Source of the DNA: Lacihabitans sp. CS3-21
Lineage (GTDB): Bacteria; Bacteroidota; Bacteroidia; Cytophagales; Spirosomataceae
Direction: 5' to 3'
Length of the DNA: 64,000 nucleotides
Assembly: GCF_024343675.1 (NCBI RefSeq)
Contig: NZ_RJUD01000001.1
Span: 62,001-126,000, forward strand
In this document: positions 18,655 through 28,536 of the stretch, piece after piece
How positions within the stretch are numbered: the first letter of the stretch is position 1
Layout: each line of letters opens with the position of its first letter
Made by a program: the position numbers and the translations under genes
The notes under the pieces: model-generated
What the model was told of the DNA's origin: nothing
Databases searched by the model: none
Seen by the model: the letters and a program-made list of their open reading frames with translations, nothing else

Positions 18655-20028
18655 ATGAAAAAAAGAGAATTCTTAAAATCGGCTTCCGTTTTGGCTGCCG
18701 GAGCGGCATTTCCAGAATTAATGTCTTGCACTAGTAATACTTCTGAATCCACCCAAACCACTGAGACGGTGCATGTGGGCAGGACCAATTGGGCGGGAAA
18801 TTATACGTACAGCACCGACAATTTGGTGGCTCCGAAAACTGTGGAAGAGCTACAAGAACTCATAAAATCATACAAAAAAGTCAAAGGGCTGGGTACAATG
18901 CACTGCTTCAATGGCATAGCAGATAGCAAGTTTAACCAGATTTCGACAGCGGCTTTAAACAAGGTGATTTCGTTAGACAAAGAGAACGAGACCATTACGG
19001 TGGAATCAGGCATTAAATATGGCGAGTTTTGTGAGTATCTTGATAAAAACGGTTTTGCCTTGCACAATTTGGCCTCTTTGCCACACATTTCTGTTGCCGG
19101 GGCCTGTTCCACCTCCACACACGGCTCGGGCATAAGCAACGGCAGTCTTGCCACGGCGGCAATTGCCCTCGAAATGGTAAATGGCAAAGGTGAAGTAGTG
19201 AGGCTCACCAAAGAAAAAAACCGTGAGGAATTTCTGATGGCCATAGTGAGTTTGGGTGCTTTGGGCATTATCACAAAGGTGACATTGAAAGTGCAGCCGA
19301 CTTTTAAAATGAAGCAAGTGGTGTACCAAAACATGCCTATGGCCGCACTGGAGAAGGATTTTGAGAAAATAATGGCCAGTGGTTATAGCGTAAGTTTATT
19401 TACCGACTGGAAAAATAAAAACGTGAGTGAGGTTTGGATAAAAGTAAAATCTGACGACGTGAAGGAGTTTGCTCCCGAGTTTTATGGGGCAAAATTGGCC
19501 AATAAAAACCTGCACCCCATAGCGTCTGCCGACCCGGTGAATTGCACCGACCAAATGGGTGTGGACGGGACTTGGTTTGAACGCATGCCGCACTTCAAAA
19601 TGGGTTTTACGCCGAGCAGTGGCAAAGAACTGCAAGCGGAGTATTTTGTAAATATCAAAGATGCTTATCAGGCATTTATGGCTGTAGAAAAACTGAATGA
19701 GAAAGTGTCTCCGCTCCTATTCATCACCGAAATTCGTACCATAGCGGGCGACGAAATACCGATGAGTCCATTTTATAAAAAGACTTGTTTGGCTATACAT
19801 TTTACGTGGAAACAGGAAGTAAATGCCGTAATGGCACTGTTGCCGGAAGTCGAAAAGGCACTAGAACCGTTTGGAGCGAGACCACACTGGGGCAAGGTTT
19901 TTACACTTCAACCCTTTGTTTTACAAGGAAGAATCGAAAAACTCAATGAATTTAAGGCTTTGATGATCAAACATGATCCAGAGGGTAAATTCAGAAATGA
20001 CTTTATCGAGACCAATTTGTTCGGTTAA
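18655..20028 (+). CDS. FAD-linked alditol/lactone oxidase-like protein, Tat-exported
   Basis: Start set at ATG 18655 because it gives a Tat-like signal (MKKREFLKSASVLAAGAAFP) and a possible lipobox Cys25. The longer reading frame upstream runs through the GC-rich repeat. The ~457-residue protein has an N-terminal FAD_binding_4 (PCMH) domain, with His83 in GLGTMHCFNGIAD at the position of the covalent FAD histidine of alditol oxidase. 'LPHISVAGACSTSTHGSG' follows. The C-terminal half resembles the D-arabinono-lactone oxidase domain. It probably oxidises a polyol or sugar lactone in the periplasm. It clusters with an MFS carrier and a dehydrogenase. Confidence 0.85.
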   Translation: MKKREFLKSASVLAAGAAFPELMSCTSNTSESTQTTETVHVGRTNWAGNYTYSTDNLVAPKTVEELQELIKSYKKVKGLGTMHCFNGIADSKFNQISTAALNKVISLDKENETITVESGIKYGEFCEYLDKNGFALHNLASLPHISVAGACSTSTHGSGISNGSLATAAIALEMVNGKGEVVRLTKEKNREEFLMAIVSLGALGIITKVTLKVQPTFKMKQVVYQNMPMAALEKDFEKIMASGYSVSLFTDWKNKNVSEVWIKVKSDDVKEFAPEFYGAKLANKNLHPIASADPVNCTDQMGVDGTWFERMPHFKMGFTPSSGKELQAEYFVNIKDAYQAFMAVEKLNEKVSPLLFITEIRTIAGDEIPMSPFYKKTCLAIHFTWKQEVNAVMALLPEVEKALEPFGARPHWGKVFTLQPFVLQGRIEKLNEFKALMIKHDPEGKFRNDFIETNLFG

Positions 20029-20050
20029 AAAATTATTCTCAAAAACATTA

Positions 20051-21379
20051 TTGAATAAACAATTGGATAAAGAACCCCCTTACCAAACGCTCAAAAATCT
20101 TATTGATAACAAACCGATGAGTGGCTTCCAAATTTTGATGGTCGCCATTTGTTTTGTGTTGAACATGAACGACGGCATAGACGTACTCATCGTGTCGTTT
20201 TCTAGTAGCGACATCGCCGCCGAAATGTCACTTTCGAAAGTGCAGTTGGGCTATATATTTAGTGCTGGCTTGGCAGGAATGACCATCGGAGCATTGGGCA
20301 TAGCACCCATGGCCGATACTTTGGGCAGAAGAAAAATATTTATAATTTCATTGTTTCTCATTACTATGGGAATGCTATTGGTTTGGTTTTGTGACAGTTA
20401 CAGCCAACTCTTGCTTCTTAGGCTAGTCACTGGCCTTGGTATCGGAGGTATTTTGCCTGCCATGGCGGCTACTGCTTCGGAATTTTCGAATACCAAGAAT
20501 CGAGATTTCAATGTCGGCTTGGTACAGGCAGGTTGGCCTGTCGGTGCCATTTTTACAGGACTTTTCTGTGCTTATACCATTCCTGAGTTTGGCTGGCGTT
20601 ATGCTTTTCTGTTTGCGGGTTTCGTGTCATTTGTTATGCTTATTGCCGTCATTATTTTCATGACCGACTCAGTGGAATATTTGGTGAAAAAACAACCCGA
20701 AGATGCGTTAGAAAAAATGAATGCCTTATTGACCAAGATGAAACTGGCAGCTGTGAATTTAATGCCAGAAAAACCCTTAGAAACGGCCACGAAACCATTC
20801 AGGAGTCTTTTTACTAAAGAATTCCAAGCGGATACCATCAAACTCTGGGTGGCTATATTTTTTGGTTTTCTTACGCTTTACACCATTATGAGTTGGGTGC
20901 CAAACATCGCCAAAGAGTCGGGTTTACCATTCCAAATGGCTACCTATGTGGGCATTGCACTAAACATTGGTGCGGCAATTGGCACCATAAGCCTTGGCTT
21001 GGTAGCCAAAAAACTTGGACTCCGTATAACTGTATTTACTTATATGCTTAGTGCATTCGTTATCATGATTATCTATGGTAACGTTGCCTTGTCTCCTTAT
21101 TTGATTTTTGCCTTAATTTTCCTCATTGGCATATTTGTTCAGGGCGGCTTTAACGGCATATACCCCACACTTTCTAGGGTTTATCCAACAGAGATTCGAT
21201 CTACTGGAGTGGGATTTGCTGTAGGCATCGGCCGTTTTGGAGCCATTTTAGGGCCATCGCTTTTTGGATTACTTTCAGATCAAAAACTCGGTATAGGGTT
21301 ACTGTTCACGGTATTTTCTATCCCACTTATCCTAATGGGTGTCAGCGTTTATAGCCTTAAATCCAAACGTTTAGATTAA
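20051..21379 (+). CDS. MFS transporter, aromatic-acid:H+ symporter-like
   Basis: Twelve-helix major facilitator protein. The pre-TM1 segment 'LKNLIDNKPMSGFQ', the TM1 'LNMNDGIDVLIVSF' and the TM2-3 loop signature 'APMADTLGRRKIF' match the aromatic-acid:H+ symporter branch. Sugar-acid carriers are also possible. The open frame begins at 19973 inside the previous gene. A TTG at 20051, 22 bp after that gene's stop, is a plausible start that keeps the conserved N-terminus. It probably imports the substrate of the neighbouring oxidases. Confidence 0.82.
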   Translation: MNKQLDKEPPYQTLKNLIDNKPMSGFQILMVAICFVLNMNDGIDVLIVSFSSSDIAAEMSLSKVQLGYIFSAGLAGMTIGALGIAPMADTLGRRKIFIISLFLITMGMLLVWFCDSYSQLLLLRLVTGLGIGGILPAMAATASEFSNTKNRDFNVGLVQAGWPVGAIFTGLFCAYTIPEFGWRYAFLFAGFVSFVMLIAVIIFMTDSVEYLVKKQPEDALEKMNALLTKMKLAAVNLMPEKPLETATKPFRSLFTKEFQADTIKLWVAIFFGFLTLYTIMSWVPNIAKESGLPFQMATYVGIALNIGAAIGTISLGLVAKKLGLRITVFTYMLSAFVIMIIYGNVALSPYLIFALIFLIGIFVQGGFNGIYPTLSRVYPTEIRSTGVGFAVGIGRFGAILGPSLFGLLSDQKLGIGLLFTVFSIPLILMGVSVYSLKSKRLD

Positions 21380-21386
21380 ATTTTTT

Positions 21387-22403
21387 ATGAAAGCTGCATT
21401 TTTAAAAAAACCTTTAGAAATAGATTTTCAAGAAATAGAAATACCCGAGCCGGGTTTTGGAGAAGTTAGGGTAAAACTTCAAAAAGTGGGTATTTGTGGC
21501 TCAGATGTTCACTTATTTTTTGGACACCGCTCATTGGAAAAACCGACTATCATCGGCCATGAAGGCATAGGTATAATAGATAAAATTGGTGCTGGTGTAG
21601 AAAACCGAAAAATGGGAGAAAGGGTAGCTGTTGAACCTAATATTCCTTGCCAAAAGTGTAAATTTTGTCAACAAGGCAGAGGAAATATTTGTGTGAATAA
21701 ACGAGTAAAAGGACTTAATGAAAGTGGTTGCTTTGCCGAATATGTAGTACTTCCAGAAGCATTTGCCTGGAAAATCCCTAATGAAATAAGCGATGAAGAT
21801 GCTGTGGTATTGGAACCAACCGCAGTGGCAGTACATGCGTTATTTAACAGTAATACCAAACCTGGAGATACGATAGCCATTATTGGCCTCGGAGCTATAG
21901 GTTTGTTAATTAACCATTTGGCCTTAGCCTTAGGATATAAAGTACTAGTTTGCGAGCCACAGCAAGAAAAGTTAAATTTGGCCATAAAAGAAGGAGCCAT
22001 AGGTATAAAACCAGACGGAAATGCTGATAATCAAGTAGCTCAACTTTCAGAAGCCTGGGAAAAGCACGAAGTAGCGGCTGTGTTTGAATGTGCAGGGGTA
22101 TCACAAACCGCATCGTTGGCAACGGCTGCGGCTCCGAGAGGTTCTGAAATTATATTGGTGGGACTTTCGGGAGGACTTTCGACATTTACTCCACTCAAAA
22201 TCGCCCGAGAAGGCATTCATATCGTACCATCCATCATATATGATCATCCTGCCGATTTTAGAAGGGCGATTCAGCTAATCAAATCTGGAATTATCTCTCC
22301 AGGTAAAATCATTTCAAGAACATTGACTTTTGATGATTTGCAATCTGCATTGGAATTGGCCACGAAAGGCGATGAAAGCAAAATCATAATTGAATTTAAT
22401 TGA
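21387..22403 (+). CDS. Zinc-dependent alcohol dehydrogenase (MDR superfamily)
   Basis: 338 residues. Catalytic-zinc residues are Cys37 (GICGSDVH) and the 'GHEGIG' His/Glu. Four structural-zinc cysteines lie in 'CQKCKFCQQGRGNIC'. The NAD(P)-binding Rossmann motif 'IGLGAIGLL' is near residue 170. It resembles sorbitol, threonine and galactitol dehydrogenases, so it likely oxidises a polyol or sugar acid. It follows the MFS gene by 7 bp and is the last enzyme of the cluster. The exact substrate cannot be fixed. Confidence 0.88.
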   Translation: MKAAFLKKPLEIDFQEIEIPEPGFGEVRVKLQKVGICGSDVHLFFGHRSLEKPTIIGHEGIGIIDKIGAGVENRKMGERVAVEPNIPCQKCKFCQQGRGNICVNKRVKGLNESGCFAEYVVLPEAFAWKIPNEISDEDAVVLEPTAVAVHALFNSNTKPGDTIAIIGLGAIGLLINHLALALGYKVLVCEPQQEKLNLAIKEGAIGIKPDGNADNQVAQLSEAWEKHEVAAVFECAGVSQTASLATAAAPRGSEIILVGLSGGLSTFTPLKIAREGIHIVPSIIYDHPADFRRAIQLIKSGIISPGKIISRTLTFDDLQSALELATKGDESKIIIEFN

Positions 22404-22460
22404 ACAAAAACTTCTTTTTTTAAATTATTCTCAACAGTTCGGAAGACAAAAAGAGTAAAT

Positions 22461-23525
22461 ATGACTCAAAAAATATTAAAAAAAGAAACGCCAGAAAGCA
22501 AGAAATCTAAACTCCAACAAAAATACGAGAGCTTACTAAAGGAAATTGAAAAACGAAAAAAGCAGCACAAAAACCTAACTGAAGGCTTGCGTGTGGCAAT
22601 TCCGCGTGTCATAAATGAACTCCAGCCTTTGGCAAAAAATGAAAGCGAATGGCATATAAAGAAATTATATCGTTTAGATGAAATTGTAGACGAAATAGTA
22701 ATCTCAAAAACAAAAAAAGAAATATTTGTCACCTATATTTTAGATGAAATTTGTTTGTTTTTAACCTCCTCGCATCCTGATAATGAAGAATTACAATATC
22801 TATATCAAAAATACGCCAAAGAAGCATTTAACTTTAACAACACTCCAAGACCGTTCGATTTGGAAGAAAATAAACAACCAACTTCAGAAGAAATAATTGA
22901 TAAAAAGGAGGATAATAATTCGTTTGAAACAAATGGAAAAAATTCTAGCGAGAAGTTTAACAAAAAAGAAAAGCAACCAAACAAAAAGCAAAAGAAAGAA
23001 TTAGAGGAACAAAAAATTCTTGCTCTTGATGCCAAAGCCATATATTTCAGGCTTATAAAAAAATATCATCCTGACCGCCAGCAGGACCTCGAAAAACAAA
23101 AAGAGTACACCGAAATTTCAAAACTGGTCACCAAGGCGTACAAAGAAAATGACTTTATGGCCTTATTGAGACTTCAGGTAGAATATATCGATGAAAACGA
23201 AAATGATGCACACGCTCTAGCCGATGATATGATTGAGCGATATAACAAAATATTGCTTGGCCAACTAACCGAACTCAACTTAACGGTTCTTCAAGCCAAA
23301 AGAAACGCTCACGGTTTGTTTGAAGACTTTTTCGATGAAAATTATACTTTTTCAGAAAAGCTATTTGAAAAAAAGAAAAGGGATATTGAAATTAGTATCT
23401 CCAAAATCAAACAAAATATTGAAGAATCTCATTTACAAAAAAAGGGCTGGTTTAAACAATGGCTCAGGGAGTTACAGGAACTTAATGACAAGAAAGCTTT
23501 GGATATATTTTATAATGGATTTTGA
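22461..23525 (+). CDS. J-domain protein
   Basis: 354 residues, highly charged. A J domain lies around residues 190-250, with the signature HPD at 203-205 inside 'KKYHPDRQQD'. It is flanked by helical, Lys/Glu-rich regions (coiled-coil propensity about 1-60 and 145-190). There is no Gly/Phe or zinc-finger region, so it is not a canonical DnaJ. It likely stimulates a DnaK-type ATPase for a special client. It is 57 bp downstream of the dehydrogenase but functionally unrelated, and could have its own promoter. Confidence 0.8.
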   Translation: MTQKILKKETPESKKSKLQQKYESLLKEIEKRKKQHKNLTEGLRVAIPRVINELQPLAKNESEWHIKKLYRLDEIVDEIVISKTKKEIFVTYILDEICLFLTSSHPDNEELQYLYQKYAKEAFNFNNTPRPFDLEENKQPTSEEIIDKKEDNNSFETNGKNSSEKFNKKEKQPNKKQKKELEEQKILALDAKAIYFRLIKKYHPDRQQDLEKQKEYTEISKLVTKAYKENDFMALLRLQVEYIDENENDAHALADDMIERYNKILLGQLTELNLTVLQAKRNAHGLFEDFFDENYTFSEKLFEKKKRDIEISISKIKQNIEESHLQKKGWFKQWLRELQELNDKKALDIFYNGF

Positions 23526-23776
23526 TAATCTAGCTCAAGAACTTTAACCAAATAGAGATTGATATTTCGAAACTTTAGCGTCAACACTGAGTTGTACTTC
23601 TTGAGCACTATTTATATACTTTGATAACAGAATATTTTAACAGTTTTTGTCGTTTTCTTAAAAGCATTTAGGTTATTTTTGACCAATACAATAAAAACCA
23701 CCCGATAACTATCGGGATTCCGTTAACCTTTGGGACATAAACAGCGTATTTGTAAGCACATAAGCGAAGCTTTACT

Positions 23777-26635
23777 ATGAGAAAAACCTTTCACTTTCTT
23801 TTTATATTGATATTGGCCTGTCCATTTTGGAGTTATGCCACCCACTTGCGTGCCGGCGAAATTACAGCCAAACGGGTATCTGAAACCCAACTTACCTACA
23901 AAGTAACGTTGACCACATTCACGGATCAGGTAAATGGTAGAGCGGCTAACGACGGGCAGGAAACTGTAAGTTTCTATTTTGGTTTTTCTACGAATAAAGT
24001 GGAGTCGTATAATGTAACCCGAAAAAAGAAATTTCTGATCAGTCCGACCACCATGTGTAACGTTTATGACACCACATTTACGTTTCCAGCACCAGGCAGA
24101 TACACCATAAGTTGCGGAATAGTTAACCGAAATGAACGAACCATAAACCTTCCTCAACCTTCCGAAAACATCAGTTTTTTTGTTCAAACTACCATCGTTA
24201 TCAGTTCGAGTTTCGGTTTAAATAGCACACCCGTTTTGCTCAATATTCCTTTAGATTCCGCTGCAATAGGCAAAAGATTCATTCATAATCCTGGTGCTTT
24301 TGACATTGATGGAGACAGCCTTTCATATAAATTAACAACACCTCAACGAGACAAAGGCGTAGACACTGGGATAGGAGAGTTTATTGCGGGATACCTCGAC
24401 CCTAGCACCGTTGGGCCATCCCCTGTACTCAATCAAGCAGGAACGGGTCCTGCAACTTTTAGAATAGACCCACGAACGGGTGACCTCATTTGGGATGCTC
24501 CAAGAGAAATAGGACAGTATAACGTTGCATTTATTATAGAAGAATGGCGAAAAGCTCCAGATGGAACTTATATAAAAATAGGGGAAATAGTCCGAGATAT
24601 GCAGATAATTGTGGCAGAATCAGACAATAATAGTCCTGAACTCATTCTTCCACCAGATATATGTATAGAAGCAGGTAAAAAGCTGGAGTTTGAAGTAAAA
24701 GCAACAGACAAAGACGACCAACCTCTTAAAATAACCTCCACTGGAGGAGTTTATAATCTCGATGCCAATGGACTGTTTTTCAAATACGTAGAACCTGAAG
24801 CAGCGAAGTTTAAAGCCGCGGTTACGAAAAAACAAGCCAATGGAACTTTCACGTGGAACACCAACTGTCTGCATGTGCGTGAGCAAGCTTATGACGTACT
24901 TTTTAAAGTGGAAGACAATCCCGGACGATTTGATATTCAATTGGTTGATATTAAAACCATTAAAATAAGTGTACTCCCACCCAGGCCCCTAGGACTCACG
25001 GCACTTGAAACTGATGCTGGCATAAAGCTCACATGGCAGGCACAAAAAGTATGTAAGACAGCGGGCAAAATATTGGTTTACAGAAAAAGCGGTTGTAGTG
25101 GACTAAATCCAGGTGAATGTGCTTCTGGTATTCCGAATGATTGGGGATATTCCCTCGTAGGAGAAGTGAATGTAGCAGACAGCACTTACCTCGACACCAA
25201 AGCTGACAAAGGATCAATCTACAGCTACAGATTGGTGACCGAGCTAGCCGTGAATCAATTCTTAAACATGCAAAGTGCTCCTTCAACAGAGTTTTGTATT
25301 GGATCCGAAATAAAACAAGGCATGAATGTCATGACGAAGGTATCAGTCACTAAAACCGACCTTACGACAGGCGAAATATTGGTAAACTGGACAAAGCCTT
25401 TGGACCTGAAAATAGAGGAAAACAAAGGCCCATATGCGTACAAACTTTACAGAGCAATAGGAATTGGTGGTGAAAACTACACCCTAGTGCATACCCAAAA
25501 CACGCTATTAAACACAGCAGCAGACACTATTTTTACAGACAAAAACCTCAATACCAAAGAGTTGGTTTACAGATACAAAGTGGAGTTTTATACAGAAACG
25601 AGCAAATTGTTCAGTAGTTCTGCAGTGGCTTCAAGTGTGAAGCTGGGTGTGTTGCCAGACGACAAGTCCTTGAAACTCTCTTGGGAAGCCAACGTGCCGT
25701 GGTCAAACGAAAACCGTACGCATTTTATCTACAGAGAAGATAAACTCAATTTGGGCAAGTTTAATCTGGTAAAAAAGGTTAATGTAACCCTAGCCAATAC
25801 TTTTAGTTTTACTGATAATGGGTTAGATGAGGAAAAAGCTGATGGAGACATCTCGTATGACATCCAAAATGGAGAAACACACTGCTATTTTGTGGTTACC
25901 TATGGTGCTTATCCCGAGCTTCCACAGTATGGTGTTCTAGAGAACTACTCTCAAATAGCTTGTGGAAGTGCATCTGATAAGTCGCCACCTTGTCCACCTG
26001 CTATTGTAAATACACCAGGAGGAAGCGGCTCAGGTTGTGTGGGGCTTACCGCAAAAGATTTTTGTGATGACAATGTATTTGTAAATAAGATAAATTGGAA
26101 CACCCCAACTACAAACGGCACAGCTGCATGCAGGCAAGATATTGCGTCTTACAGTATATTTTTCGCTAGATATGAAGACGAAAAACCAACTTTAATTGCT
26201 GTCCAAGATGCCTCCTCTGGTACTACGTTTTCGCATAGAAGAAATTCAAAAGACGGCTTTGCTGGATGCTATTATATTTCTGCCAAAAATTCGATAGGAA
26301 TTGAAAGTGAAATTAGCAATAAAATATGCTTTGACAACTGCGAAGACTTGAGTTTCCCGAATGTGTTTTCACCCAACAATGATGGCAAAAATGACACTTT
26401 CTCTCCTTTGAATTGTCCTGCTTTCATCAATAATATAAATTTCGACCTTTATTCTTCTCAAGGATTAAAAGTGGCTACAAGCACTGGTGAAAGGCTCGAA
26501 TGGGATGGTAAAGACCTAAAAGGCAAAGACTTACCTGCTGGCGTCTATTATTATTATATCTCGGTGAATTTTGAAAAGCTAGACAGGGCAGGACTTACCA
26601 AGACTTTCAAGGGTTATTTGACATTGATTAAGTAA
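23777..26635 (+). CDS. Large T9SS-type surface protein, gliding-motility C-terminal domain
   Basis: 952 residues with a signal peptide (about 1-22, ending SYA). The N-terminal region is beta-rich and has a cadherin/Ig-like stretch ('DIDGDSLSYKLTTPQ'). Several fibronectin-III-like domains with 'KLTWQAQ', 'VNWTKP' and 'LSWEAN' strands occupy roughly 400-720. Scattered Cys pairs suggest an extracellular location. From about residue 860 'NVFSPNNDGKNDTF' marks the gliding-motility-associated C-terminal domain, a type-B signal for type IX secretion in Bacteroidota. It is probably a cell-surface protein; its ligand is unknown. Confidence 0.88.
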   Translation: MRKTFHFLFILILACPFWSYATHLRAGEITAKRVSETQLTYKVTLTTFTDQVNGRAANDGQETVSFYFGFSTNKVESYNVTRKKKFLISPTTMCNVYDTTFTFPAPGRYTISCGIVNRNERTINLPQPSENISFFVQTTIVISSSFGLNSTPVLLNIPLDSAAIGKRFIHNPGAFDIDGDSLSYKLTTPQRDKGVDTGIGEFIAGYLDPSTVGPSPVLNQAGTGPATFRIDPRTGDLIWDAPREIGQYNVAFIIEEWRKAPDGTYIKIGEIVRDMQIIVAESDNNSPELILPPDICIEAGKKLEFEVKATDKDDQPLKITSTGGVYNLDANGLFFKYVEPEAAKFKAAVTKKQANGTFTWNTNCLHVREQAYDVLFKVEDNPGRFDIQLVDIKTIKISVLPPRPLGLTALETDAGIKLTWQAQKVCKTAGKILVYRKSGCSGLNPGECASGIPNDWGYSLVGEVNVADSTYLDTKADKGSIYSYRLVTELAVNQFLNMQSAPSTEFCIGSEIKQGMNVMTKVSVTKTDLTTGEILVNWTKPLDLKIEENKGPYAYKLYRAIGIGGENYTLVHTQNTLLNTAADTIFTDKNLNTKELVYRYKVEFYTETSKLFSSSAVASSVKLGVLPDDKSLKLSWEANVPWSNENRTHFIYREDKLNLGKFNLVKKVNVTLANTFSFTDNGLDEEKADGDISYDIQNGETHCYFVVTYGAYPELPQYGVLENYSQIACGSASDKSPPCPPAIVNTPGGSGSGCVGLTAKDFCDDNVFVNKINWNTPTTNGTAACRQDIASYSIFFARYEDEKPTLIAVQDASSGTTFSHRRNSKDGFAGCYYISAKNSIGIESEISNKICFDNCEDLSFPNVFSPNNDGKNDTFSPLNCPAFINNINFDLYSSQGLKVATSTGERLEWDGKDLKGKDLPAGVYYYYISVNFEKLDRAGLTKTFKGYLTLIK

Positions 26636-26785
26636 AAATGAAACTTCATTTTAAAACTAGACTGTGAAACTTTAACATTAAGAAAATTAAGAGGTTAAGA
26701 ACATTGGGACTAAAAACAACCCTACATGTCCCTTCATATTCTTCATCCCTTCATGTTAAAAAAATCAAAAACACTATAAAACAAA

Positions 26786-26807
26786 AAAGGGAGCAAAAGC
26801 TCCCTTA
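26786..26807 (-). terminator. Intrinsic terminator of greA
   Basis: Stem AAGGGAGC / GCTCCCTT with an AAAA loop, followed on the minus strand by a run of six Ts. It is 22 bp past the greA stop codon. Confidence 0.85.
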
Positions 26808-26828
26808 AATGTTCTTATAAACAATCGA

Positions 26829-27299
26829 TTACATCGAAATCTCTACTACTTCAACCTCCACCATACCAGCAGGGGCTTGAATTTGTGCTTTGTCGCCTAC
26901 TTTCTTACCTAAAAGACCCTTTGCAAAAGGTGAGTTGATGGAGATTTTGCCTTGTTTCAGGTCAGCCTCTTCCTCCGCCACCAAAATATAGGTCATTATA
27001 GCACCGTTTTTGGCGTTTTTGATTTTCACTTTGTTCATCAAAGAAACTGAAGAAATGTCTATCGTAGACTCATCCAAAATTCTTGCGTTCGAAAACAATA
27101 TTTCTAACTTCGAAATCTCTCCTTCCATCAAACCTTGAGCATCTTTGGCAGCATCGTATTCTGCATTTTCAGATAAGTCTCCTTTGTCTTTGGCCTCAGC
27201 TATGGCTTTTGATATTTCTCTACGTCCACGCGTTTTGAGGTCGTTGAGTTTGTTTTTCAAATTATCATATCCTTCCTGTGTATAATATTGAAATGACAT
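26829..27299 (-). CDS. greA: Transcription elongation factor GreA
   Basis: Rescues backtracked RNA polymerase by stimulating transcript cleavage. The 156-residue protein has the N-terminal coiled-coil domain with 'GDLSENAEYDAAKDAQG' (acidic tip, about 41-57). The C-terminal FKBP-like domain has 'ISINSPFAKGLLGKKVGD'. Length is typical. The leader region immediately upstream contains two tandem terminator-like hairpins, which suggests control by attenuation. Confidence 0.96.
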   Translation of the reverse strand: MSFQYYTQEGYDNLKNKLNDLKTRGRREISKAIAEAKDKGDLSENAEYDAAKDAQGLMEGEISKLEILFSNARILDESTIDISSVSLMNKVKIKNAKNGAIMTYILVAEEEADLKQGKISINSPFAKGLLGKKVGDKAQIQAPAGMVEVEVVEISM

Positions 27300-27327
27300 G
27301 TTTTTTTAAGTTTTAATGTTAATACTA

Positions 27328-27393
27328 CTAAAAAAAATAACCCGCCCTCTCAGGCTGGGTAGAAAAAAAAAGAACGGCGAAAATCGACCGTTC
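27328..27393 (-). promoter_or_regulatory. Tandem terminator-like hairpins in the greA leader
   Basis: On the minus strand the first hairpin (27372-27393, GAACGG...CCGTTC) is followed by nine Ts. The second (27340-27360, ACCCAGCC...GGCGGGT) is followed by about eight Ts ending ~30 bp before the greA start. Either may terminate the decayed gene upstream, but two in a row in front of greA would fit attenuation. The remaining 27394-27737 stretch shows no convincing gene. Confidence 0.5.
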
Positions 27394-27737
27394 CTGATAT
27401 TAAATAAAATCAGAAACTCGGCTAAGTTTTGCTAGAAAATGTAAATTTCGTTTTTTGCATTCTTTTCATATAGGCAACAAAGATAACACTTTTTTTTGGT
27501 GTGTCAAGCTAATTTTTCACCTACCGTATCCAAGGCCCCTAACCACCATCCAGCCACCTATTTTACAAACTTACCGACGACAAAGGCCAATTAAACGTTG
27601 TTAAAAAGTAGTTTACGTTTATTTTGTCGAAATAAGTATCTATCAAAAATAAGCCGGCATGAGCTAAACTCCTCAGAAGTTTGCCGTCTGCAATGGGTAC
27701 CAGAAGAACTTTCGAAAAAAAACACCTAGGAGCATAA

Positions 27738-28536
27738 TCAGGCCTTTTGGCGAATGACATAGTTAACTGCTGTGGTGAAAAAATTACGCAAACATAGAAT
27801 GCCCTATAGAATGCCGAACTGTCACCTCGGCTTAAGTCCAAACATATACCTGTACATGGTTCCGATGAGATAATGATGATTTTCAAGAATCTCGAAATTG
27901 TGTTCCAAACCAATCTCTCAAACTTTTCGGGTGTGATTTGGGTCTTCTTAGAGGCCTTTATGAAGCCAAAAGAGTCTTTTTCCCAACGTTTAATTATGCC
28001 GTAATAAATGAAATTAGGCAACTTGTGGAAGTAAGGTAATCGTGACCAAAGTTTGCTCTTCAGTACTTGTTGGTGACCACCAAAGGGATTTTACCAAGGT
28101 GGAAAACCGAATTATATCACTCATCTTGGCTACAAAATGTATTTGAAATTGCTGATCATCTCCTCATGACCATAAACGCGTTCTATTACATCCTTGAGTA
28201 CAATTATATCAAACTTGGCCGACTGATTGTCTTTATTTTCGGCAATAAAGTCTTGCACATCTTTTACAAAAAACTGGCTTTACCTTGTTTTATATCTTCT
28301 GTATATATTTGCTGGGCACTTTCTACAGGGCCTCGGTCATGGTCGAAGCCTGTCACTATGCATCCTCACTTTATAAACGGCAATAACACGCCACCGTCAC
28401 GACAGCCGATTTCCAACACTTTCATACCCGCATTAATAGGTTTTTGCATTTCTATCCAAGGTATAATATTGTCCTTGATGTAGTTGTACTAAAGTTTGAA
28501 GTAAATCGCTGGGTCAGAATGAAAATCGAAGGCCAT
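27738..28536 (-). pseudogene. Decayed class I SAM-dependent methyltransferase
   Basis: Read on the minus strand from ATG 28536 the protein begins MAFDFHSDPAIYFKL, then meets an in-frame TAG (28489-28491). It continues with the SAM-binding motif 'MKVLEIGCRDGGVLLPFIK', a TGA (28366-28368), 'IVTGFDHD' and 'QQIYTEDIKQGKASF'. A 1-nt deletion near 28268 shifts the frame. 'FDIIVLKDVIERV' and 'GFPPW*NPFGGHQQVLKSK' (another stop) follow, then 'LPNFIYYGIIKRWEKD' and, after one more shift, 'NHHYLIGTMYRYMFGLKPR' and 'LRNFFTTAVNYVI'. At least four stops and two or three shifts make it non-functional. Motif I and the order of segments support the family. Confidence 0.8.

Noticed and set aside
27563-28021. 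152-residue minus-strand frame
   Set aside because: Its first part is one reading frame of the decayed methyltransferase; the homologous sequence moves to another frame further on, so it is not a gene.
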